In this document: positions 55,393-64,000 of the stretch, piece by piece
How positions within the stretch are numbered: position 1 is the first letter of the stretch
Layout of the letters: each line of letters begins with the position of its first letter
Origin: Acidipropionibacterium sp.
GTDB taxonomy: Bacteria; Actinomycetota; Actinomycetes; Propionibacteriales; Propionibacteriaceae
Length of the DNA: 64,000 nucleotides
NCBI GenBank assembly: GCA_022647765.1
Contig: JALCLH010000001.1
Location: 124,001-188,000, forward strand
Reading direction: 5' to 3'
Notes under the pieces: generated by a model
Told to the model about the DNA's origin: nothing
Seen by the model: only the letters and a program-made list of their open reading frames with translations
The model's database searches: none
Made by a program: the position numbers and the translations under genes

Positions 55393-56487
55393 GTGAGTGC
55401 TGGGACGGGGCCCGGCGAGGCGATCGCGCCGCCCGCGAGGGCGACTCCGCAGGAGCGGGACCGGAGGATGGCCTCCGATCCGCTTGTCCGGGAAGGCTTG
55501 ACCAGCCGGTATCGGCAGCGCACCGCCGACCCGCGATCGGTTGCCGCCTGCCTGGCGGTCTGGATCGCCGCCACCGTGGTGATCGCGCTGGTTCCCGACA
55601 CCGACGCTTTCATCGTGCACGGTCAGCTGCCGGTGGCGGTGTTCACCGGCCTGGTGGCGGTGGCGCTGGCCCTCGTCTGGCTGGTGGCGCGTCGCCCCAC
55701 CGGCTCCCGTGGACTGGCGGCCTCTCGGTGGCTGGGACAATGGGCCGGCTGGTGGATCGCGGCCGGCGTGGCGATTCTGCTGTGGGATGTCGCGACCGCC
55801 AAGACCGGATGGGGTCGGCCCCCCTACGTCCCACCGCCCGGCCAGTTGCTCACCGAGGCCTGGGCCGACAAGGAGCTGCTCGGCTCCTCGATCGGTCACT
55901 CCGCGGAGCTGCTCGCCCTGGGGCTGGTAATCGGCGGGGCGGCCGGTCTGGCCACCGGCCTGTGGATGGGCTGGTCCAGGCGGGCCGGCTACTGGATCAA
56001 CCCGATCGTCAAGTACATCGGTCCGGTGCCGACCATCGCCTGGATCCCGATCGTCTTCATCGCCTTCCCGGACACCTTCTGGGCGGCGGTGTTCCTGGTG
56101 TCGCTGACCGTCTGGTTCCCGATGACCGTGCTCACCAACGCTGGCATCCGTGCGGTACCCAAGGAGTACTTCGACGTCTGCCAGACTCTCGGCGCCTCCA
56201 GTCGATTCCTGATCTTCAAGGTGTCTCTGCCGGCGGCACTTCCGAACATCTTCACCGGTGTCTTCATGGCCCTGCCGACCGCTTTCGTCACCCTGACCAT
56301 CGCGGAGACCCTGGGCGTCAACTCCGGCCTCGGCTGGTACATCAACTGGAAGAAGGGGTGGAGCGCCTATCCGGCGATGTACGCGGCGATCGCGGTGATG
56401 GTGGTCTTCTGCGGCACCCTGCTCACTCTCGAACTGGCGATCAGGAACCACGTCCTGGCATGGCAGAAGGATCTGACGAGATGGTGA
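55393..56487 (+). CDS. ABC transporter permease (SsuC/TauC family)
   Basis: Protein of 364 residues: an N-terminal extension with two membrane helices, then the binding-protein-dependent permease domain with the cytoplasmic EAA-like loop CQTLGASSRFLIFKVSLPAALPNI. The GTG at 55393 is 7 bp after the binding-protein stop. The last 7 nt overlap the start of the ATPase gene. Pairs with the flanking genes as the membrane channel. Confidence 0.87.
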   Translation: MSAGTGPGEAIAPPARATPQERDRRMASDPLVREGLTSRYRQRTADPRSVAACLAVWIAATVVIALVPDTDAFIVHGQLPVAVFTGLVAVALALVWLVARRPTGSRGLAASRWLGQWAGWWIAAGVAILLWDVATAKTGWGRPPYVPPPGQLLTEAWADKELLGSSIGHSAELLALGLVIGGAAGLATGLWMGWSRRAGYWINPIVKYIGPVPTIAWIPIVFIAFPDTFWAAVFLVSLTVWFPMTVLTNAGIRAVPKEYFDVCQTLGASSRFLIFKVSLPAALPNIFTGVFMALPTAFVTLTIAETLGVNSGLGWYINWKKGWSAYPAMYAAIAVMVVFCGTLLTLELAIRNHVLAWQKDLTRW

Positions 56488-57266
56488 TCGGAACGCCCCA
56501 GGATCGGGGAGCGGAGCAGCAGAGAGGCGCGATTGATGTGCTCGACGTGAGCCAGGCCTTCCTCAACCACGGTGAGCCTCTCCCGGTCCTCGACCATGTC
56601 AGCCTGTCCGTGCGTCCCGGCAGTTTTGTGAGCCTTGTCGGGCTCTCCGGCTCCGGCAAGTCGACCCTGCTTCGGCTGGTGGCCGGCCTGGACAGGCCGT
56701 TGGCGGGGAGGGTATACGTCGACGGCCGCCCGATCGCCGGACCGGACCCGTCGCGCGGGCTGGTCTTCCAGGACCCGACCCTGCTGCCCTGGCTCACAGT
56801 GGCGAAGAACGTCGGCCTGGGCCCGCAGGTACAGGGCCACGAGGCCGACCCGGTCTGGCGGCGTCGCGTCGACGAGATGATCGAACTGGTCGGGCTCGAG
56901 GGATTCCGCGACGCCCTGCCCTCCGAACTGTCCGGAGGGATGGCTCAGCGGGCCTCGCTGGCCCGGGCCCTGGTGACCCGCCCCGAGATCCTGCTCCTCG
57001 ACGAGCCGCTCGGGAAGCTGGACGCTCTCACCCGGTCCGCCCTCCAGGGCGAGATCGGCCGGCTCTGGCAGCGCCAGGGCTTCACCGCGCTGATGGTGAC
57101 CCATGACGTCGAGGAGGCCCTGCTGCTGTCGGACCGGGTGGTCATCTTCTCTCCGCGCCCGGCGCAGATCATCGCTGATGTCGAGGTGGACCTGCCCCGG
57201 CCCCGGACTCAGGACGACTCCCGTTTCCGCGAGTTGCGTCGCCAGATCCTCGATCTGCTGTCCTGA
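56481..57266 (+). CDS. ABC transporter ATP-binding protein (SsuB/TauB family)
   Basis: Protein of 261 residues with Walker A GLSGSGKST, Q-loop FQDPTLLPW, signature LSGGMAQRASLARAL, Walker B LLLDEP and the switch His in MVTHDVEEAL. ATG at 56481 overlaps the permease stop by 7 nt. The LLPW after the Q-loop is usual in NitT/TauT ATPases. Confidence 0.9.
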   Translation: MVIGTPQDRGAEQQRGAIDVLDVSQAFLNHGEPLPVLDHVSLSVRPGSFVSLVGLSGSGKSTLLRLVAGLDRPLAGRVYVDGRPIAGPDPSRGLVFQDPTLLPWLTVAKNVGLGPQVQGHEADPVWRRRVDEMIELVGLEGFRDALPSELSGGMAQRASLARALVTRPEILLLDEPLGKLDALTRSALQGEIGRLWQRQGFTALMVTHDVEEALLLSDRVVIFSPRPAQIIADVEVDLPRPRTQDDSRFRELRRQILDLLS

Positions 57267-57316
57267 TCGCCCCGGACCGGGCCGGACGCCGGTACGGGTC
57301 GTGATATGAGTCGGCA

Positions 57317-58009
57317 ATGAACGTCGATCCCATCGTCTGCCTGCACGGCGTCACGAGTTCGCACACCACCTGGGGCGGTCTGGTGCTGGCCTGCAAGCCC
57401 CGCGGGGTCGACCCGCACTGCCTCACCCTGCTCGGCCACGGCCCCGTCGGGCGGCGTCACCGGGTGGACGGCTACTCGCTGGAGGCCTTCGTGGCCGACG
57501 CGATGGCCCAGATCAACCGGCTCGGACTGGAGAGATTCCAGCTGGTCGGCCATTCCCTGGGCGCCCATGTGGCGAGCATGATCGCTCAGAGATTCCCGTG
57601 GCGGGTCAGCCGTCTGGTTCTGGAGGAGTTGCCGGTGCCGGCGCGCACCCGGGCCGACTCCGGTCCCGTTCACCACCGCTGGTCAGGGGTCCTCATCAAG
57701 GTCGGCGCGCTGTCCGGATATCGGCGCTTCGACCCCGTCATGGTGTCCCGGGTGCTCGATCAGCTCGACTCGCCCCGCCCGCAGTGGTGGCGGGATCTGG
57801 ACCGGATCACCATGCCGGTGCTGATGATCGGCGGCGGCACGCGCTCCTATCTGGACCAGCGCCGGTTCGCCCTGGTGGCCGCCGAGCTGTCCGACGTCCG
57901 GCTGGTCGAGATCGACGGCGGCCACCGGGTGCACATCACCCGGGGCGACGCCTTCCTCGCCGAAGTGGTGCCCTTCCTCCTCGGTCCGGACAGGTCCGGC
58001 GCGCACTGA
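57317..58009 (+). CDS. Alpha/beta hydrolase
   Basis: Protein of 230 residues with VCLHGVTSSHTTW (oxyanion HG), nucleophile GHSLGAHVAS and the late catalytic His in EIDGGHRVHITRGD. The acid is probably the Asp in RSYLDQRRF or nearby. It lies 50 bp after the ABC operon in the same direction, so it may process the imported compound; that is inference. ATG at 57317. Confidence 0.82.
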   Translation: MNVDPIVCLHGVTSSHTTWGGLVLACKPRGVDPHCLTLLGHGPVGRRHRVDGYSLEAFVADAMAQINRLGLERFQLVGHSLGAHVASMIAQRFPWRVSRLVLEELPVPARTRADSGPVHHRWSGVLIKVGALSGYRRFDPVMVSRVLDQLDSPRPQWWRDLDRITMPVLMIGGGTRSYLDQRRFALVAAELSDVRLVEIDGGHRVHITRGDAFLAEVVPFLLGPDRSGAH

Positions 58010-58019
58010 GGGAACAGTA

Positions 58020-58040
58020 GTTGAGCGAGAGAGGCTCAAC
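58020..58040 (+). promoter_or_regulatory. HAIR-like HspR operator
   Basis: GTTGAGC-N7-GCTCAAC, closely matching the HAIR element (CTTGAGT-N7-ACTCAAG) bound by the heat-shock repressor HspR in actinobacteria. It lies just upstream of the hsp20 promoter -35. Confidence 0.65.
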
Positions 58041-58045
58041 TCTTC

Positions 58046-58074
58046 TTGAGTTTCCGAGAAGGCGTGTCTAAAGT
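58046..58074 (+). promoter_or_regulatory. Promoter of the small heat-shock gene
   Basis: TTGAGT (58046-58051), 17-nt spacer, TAAAGT (58069-58074). The -35 is itself part of AACTC-TTCTT-GAGTT, a second inverted repeat next to the HAIR-like site. Confidence 0.65.
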
Positions 58075-58156
58075 TAAGCCTGCAAGGCTCAAGGAGCCGG
58101 GGATGGCAACACATCCCTCCAGACAACCGACCACACGACTCAGAGGATGATCACCG

Positions 58157-58597
58157 ATGGCACACAGCTTCGACCCCTTCAGCGAGATGGACCGTCTCTT
58201 CTCCGGCGCCTCCCGCACTCCCGCGTCCGTCGCCATGCCGATGGACCTGTACCGCAACGAGGACTCCTACGTCGCCGAGATCGACCTGCCCGGGGTGGAC
58301 CCGGCCAGCATCGACATCGACATCGACGGCCAGACCCTCACCATCCGCGCCGAGCGCGCCTCGCACGCCGGCGAGCAGTCCGAGTGGCTGACCCGCGAGC
58401 GCGCCGTCGGCACCTTCGCCCGCCAGCTCACCCTGGGCAGCGGCCTGGCCACCGACCAGATCGGCGCCGACTACTCCGATGGCGTGCTGCGCCTCACCAT
58501 CCCGGTCGCCGAGGCCGCCAAGCCGCGCAAGATCGAGGTGCGGCACGCCGAGTCCGCAGCGCCCACGACCACGGTGCCCGGCAGCGTCGAGGCCTGA
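58157..58597 (+). CDS. Hsp20 small heat-shock protein
   Basis: Protein of 146 residues with an alpha-crystallin domain (about 35-130): MDLYRNEDSYVAEIDLPGVDPASIDIDID, RTFARQL-like GTFARQLTLG, and the C-terminal DGVLRLTIPV. It is an ATP-independent holdase for unfolding proteins. Upstream lie a HAIR-like operator and a sigma-A-like promoter, so HspR repression is likely. Leader of about 75 nt with GAGGATGATC before the ATG. Confidence 0.93.
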   Translation: MAHSFDPFSEMDRLFSGASRTPASVAMPMDLYRNEDSYVAEIDLPGVDPASIDIDIDGQTLTIRAERASHAGEQSEWLTRERAVGTFARQLTLGSGLATDQIGADYSDGVLRLTIPVAEAAKPRKIEVRHAESAAPTTTVPGSVEA

Positions 58598-58629
58598 CCC
58601 GCAACCCGGAGCGCCGAGGGACGAGGAGG

Positions 58630-59166
58630 TCAGCCGGCGGGCCGCTCAGTCAACCAGGCCGCGGCCCGGCCGGCGACCTCCTGGACGGGACCAGTGACGT
58701 CGAGAGTGATGCCCTGCTCATCGGCCCCGAGCGGCTCGAGAGTGGCGAACTGGGAGTCGACGAGGCCGGCCGGCATGAAGTGGTGCTGGCGTGCGGCGAC
58801 CCGCTCGATGATGAGGTCCCGGCCTCCGGCGAGGTGGATGAACACGACGCCGGGGCAGGCCTGGCGCAGCAGGTCGCGGTAGCTGCGCTTGAGGGCCGAA
58901 CAAGCGGCGATCGCGCCCTCGGCGCGGTGCTCGCGCAGCCATCTCCCGACGGCCAGCAGCCAGGGCCGCCGGTCGGCGTCGTCGAGGGGATGTCCCGCGG
59001 CCATCTTGGCGATGTTCTCCGGAGGATGCAGATCGTCGCCGTCGATGAAGGCGGCGCCGAAGCGCGCGGCGAGCCGGACGCCGACGGCCGACTTCCCCGC
59101 ACCCGAGACGCCCATCACCACGGCCGTGACAGGCAGCGTCGATGCGGGCAGTTGGGATGCTGTCAT
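58630..59166 (-). CDS. gntK: Gluconokinase
   Basis: Phosphorylates gluconate to 6-phosphogluconate. The 178-residue product has P-loop GVSGAGKSAVG, DGDDLHPPENIAKM, CSALKRSYRDLLR and HHFMPAGLVDSQFATLE, all typical of GntK. No gluconate transporter is adjacent. It is convergent with hsp20 (32 bp between stops) and divergent from the channel gene. Confidence 0.93.
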   Translation of the reverse strand: MTASQLPASTLPVTAVVMGVSGAGKSAVGVRLAARFGAAFIDGDDLHPPENIAKMAAGHPLDDADRRPWLLAVGRWLREHRAEGAIAACSALKRSYRDLLRQACPGVVFIHLAGGRDLIIERVAARQHHFMPAGLVDSQFATLEPLGADEQGITLDVTGPVQEVAGRAAAWLTERPAG

Positions 59167-59212
59167 GGCTCCATCAGATCACACGTCGCCTCGGCCCGGG
59201 GTGGGACGCGGA

Positions 59213-59218
59213 TACAAT
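59213..59218 (+). promoter_or_regulatory. Candidate -10 (TACAAT) of the channel gene, leaderless
   Basis: Ends 6 nt before the ATG at 59225; near-consensus hexamer. Confidence 0.5.
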
Positions 59219-59224
59219 CCGCTC

Positions 59225-59935
59225 ATGAGCCTATCGAAGTGGGAGAGGGCCACTAAATGGCCGCTTGCCGCGCTCAGTCTCGTGTTCATAGCCGTGTATG
59301 CGTGGCAGGTTGTCGCACAGCCCATCGACCCGTGGAATATCTTGGCCAACAGCGCGATGTACGTATTGTGGGCCATGTTCGTGGCCGATTATGTGACGAG
59401 ATTGCTGCTGTCCGAACGCAAGTGGACATTCGTCAAACAAAATGTGCTCTCTCTTGTCGTTGTGGTCCTTCCCGCGTTCGGGCCACTGCGGATACTGCTC
59501 CTGCTTCCCGCATTCAACTCCCTCCAGCGCACCGGCCGCATCGCACTGCGAGGCCGAATCGTGACGTATGTCGCCAGTTCTGTCGTCATGGTCGTGGTCA
59601 TCGGGTCGCTCGCCATACTCGATGTCGAACGTGGCGCGCCGGGCGCGTCGATCGACTCGTTCGGCGATGCCGTCTGGTGGTCGTTCATCACTCTCACCAC
59701 CGTTGGATACGGCAATTACTCTCCGGTGACGGTCATGGGACGCGTGATTGCGGTGGGAATGATGCTCGCAGGGATCGGTCTCCTCAGCGTCGTCACCAGC
59801 TATCTCGCATCATGGATGGTCAGTAGGGTCAGCGAGGACAAGAAGAAGTCCGAGCAGATCACCAGAGCGCAGATTGAAGGTGTGGAGAAGCGGCTGGAAC
59901 GCATCGAAATGCTGCTGCAGGACTTACAGCGATAG
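59225..59935 (+). CDS. Voltage-gated-like potassium channel
   Basis: Protein of 236 residues. Hydrophobic segments at about 12-30, 40-60 and 70-95 resemble a reduced voltage-sensor region. Then come a pore module with helix (IVTYVASSVVMVVVIGSLAIL), selectivity filter TLTTVGYGNYSP and inner helix (VIAVGMMLAGIGLLSVVTSYLAS), and a C-terminal coiled coil (EGVEKRLERIEMLLQDLQ) likely for tetramerisation. The ATG at 59225 is supported by a TACAAT hexamer 6 nt upstream. Ion selectivity for K+ follows from the filter. Confidence 0.9.
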   Translation: MSLSKWERATKWPLAALSLVFIAVYAWQVVAQPIDPWNILANSAMYVLWAMFVADYVTRLLLSERKWTFVKQNVLSLVVVVLPAFGPLRILLLLPAFNSLQRTGRIALRGRIVTYVASSVVMVVVIGSLAILDVERGAPGASIDSFGDAVWWSFITLTTVGYGNYSPVTVMGRVIAVGMMLAGIGLLSVVTSYLASWMVSRVSEDKKKSEQITRAQIEGVEKRLERIEMLLQDLQR

Positions 59936-59938
59936 GCT
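59933..59938 (+). promoter_or_regulatory. Candidate -10 (TAGGCT) of rarD, leaderless
   Basis: Ends 6 nt before the GTG at 59945 and overlaps the stop codon of the channel gene. Confidence 0.4.
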
Positions 59939-60852
59939 CCTCCGGTGCCTTCCTCGAATCCGCCGGAATCCGCGCGTACCACGAGGCGACGCGGAATCGC
60001 CTCCGCCTTCATCGCCTACGGAGTGTGGGGCGCCTTCCCGCTGTACTTCGTGGCGCTGGCCCCGGCCGGAGCACTGGAGATTGTCGCCCACCGCATCTGG
60101 TGGACGATGATCACCTGTGCCATCGTCCTCACCTGGCGGCGGGACTGGACCTGGCTGAGGGATCTCCTGCGGCGTCCGGGTCTGGCGGCCGGGGTCGCCC
60201 TGTCAGGAGCCGTCATCACCTTCAACTGGGGAACCTACGTGTGGGCGGTGAGCAACGATCACACCGTCGACGCGGCTCTCGGATACTTCCTCAATCCGCT
60301 GGTGACGATCGGCCTGGGGGTGCTCATCCTGCACGAGAGGCTGCGCAGGCTCCAGTGGGCGGCGGTGGGCATCGGGCTGATCGCCGCGGTCTTTCTCACC
60401 GTGTCCTCCGGGAGCGTGCCCTGGACCGCGCTGGCGCTGGCGTTCAGCTTCGGGCTGTACGGGCTGCTGAAGAACCGGGTCGGCGTCACGCTGGAACCCT
60501 GGCAGTCGCTGGGCGCCGAGAGTGCCGCCGTGGCACCCTTCGCCCTGGCCTTCCTCATCGTGCTCCAGGTGCGCGGCGAGTCGACTTTTCTTGCTCCCGC
60601 CGGAGTGCACACCGGGCTGCTGGTGCTGTCGGGGCTGGTGACCGCCATTCCACTGCTCTTCTTCGCCGAGGCGGCGCGCCTCATTCCGCTGTCGATGATC
60701 GGGCTGATCCAGTTCATCACCCCGATCCTGCAGCTGATCGTCGGTGTGGCGCTGCTGCACGAGCACATGGCGGCCGGACGCTGGATCGGTTTCGGGATCG
60801 TGTGGATCGCGCTGGTGGTGCTGGCGGTCGATTCCCTGCTGGTCTCCCGGCG

Positions 60853-63792
<2,940 letters not shown>

Positions 63793-63820
63793 GACGGTCC
63801 TTTCGGGCTCGGGCGGGAGG

Positions 63821-64000
63821 TCAGTCGGCGGTGAGGGCGAGATAGTCCTGGCGGTTGAGCAGGCCGGCCGGTTCGGCCGAGAGCGAGATCTTCATCAGCC
63901 ATCCCTGGCTGAACGGGTCGGTGTTGACCAGCTCGGGGGAGTCCGACAGGGCCTCGTTGATCTCGGTGACCGTGCCGCTCACCGGGGAGAACAGGTCGGA
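63821..64000 (-). CDS. gcvH: Glycine cleavage system H protein (C-terminal part)
   Basis: The last 59 residues are visible: [26 protein letters not shown]...[13 protein letters not shown], which is the post-lipoyl-lysine half of GcvH. The N-terminal part with the lipoyl lysine lies beyond the right edge. It is upstream of gcvP in the same operon. Confidence 0.93.
   Translation of the reverse strand, partial: SDLFSPVSGTVTEINEALSDSPELVNTDPFSQGWLMKISLSAEPAGLLNRQDYLALTAD

Overview
The window is GC-rich, tightly packed DNA from a high-GC Gram-positive actinobacterium. The bc1-aa3 respiratory branch (ctaC-ctaD-ctaF, ctaE-qcrC-qcrA-qcrB), DUF3043, sunset-domain and DUF222-HNH proteins, GuaB1 and a DnaQ-UvrC fusion all point that way. 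I infer a Propionibacteriaceae-like organism, but no rRNA gene is present to confirm it. From memory, most of the window (lipA-lipB-sucB, DUF3043, glycerate kinase, HesB protein, cytochrome genes, trpD, exonuclease-UvrC, NlpC/P60, plsC, aroG, pknL, idsA, metF) follows the order of the conserved Mycobacterium tuberculosis Rv2172c-Rv2218 block.

Layout. 1-7.2 kb: leftward lipoylation operon sucB-lipB-lipA with a copper module (CopD-CtaG fusion and copper P-type ATPase) between lipB and lipA. 7.2-11.3 kb: small membrane proteins, pspA-pspAA-glycerate kinase, and an ErpA-type Fe-S carrier. 11.3-23.1 kb: cytochrome c oxidase and bc1 genes, GuaB1, an alkyltransferase-like protein and trpD. 23.1-30.7 kb: accessory segment with a lone prepilin peptidase, a lipoprotein/secreted-protein pair of lower GC, an aminotransferase gene split by an IS66-type element with 8-bp target duplications, and a DUF222-HNH protein. 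31-40 kb: sunset-domain protein, cyclophilin, rhomboid-like pseudoprotease, DnaQ-UvrC nuclease, NlpC/P60 hydrolase, ROK glucokinase, two PlsC-like acyltransferases and a NarL-type regulator. 40.1-41.4 kb: an IS110-family element with a long non-coding left end. 41.6-50.3 kb: aroG, metallo-hydrolase, EamA exporter, PknL-like kinase, prenyl synthase, two membrane proteins and metF. 50.3-64 kb: HelD/HelR-type helicase, FAD-type protein, a NitT/TauT-type ABC transporter, hydrolase, heat-shock protein, gluconokinase, K+ channel, rarD and the glycine cleavage genes gcvP/gcvH.

Three themes stand out. First, seven genes, several of them core genes (qcrB, qcrC, trpD, metF), carry nine single-base frameshifts. 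This looks more like uncorrected sequencing indels than decay. Second, at least a dozen genes have a TAnnnT-like hexamer ending 6-7 nt before the start codon, the signature of leaderless transcripts. Third, genes are so compact that three convergent pairs overlap at their 3' ends. I see no tRNA, rRNA or CRISPR array. The clearest accessory biology is the two insertion sequences and the dispersed palindromic repeats.
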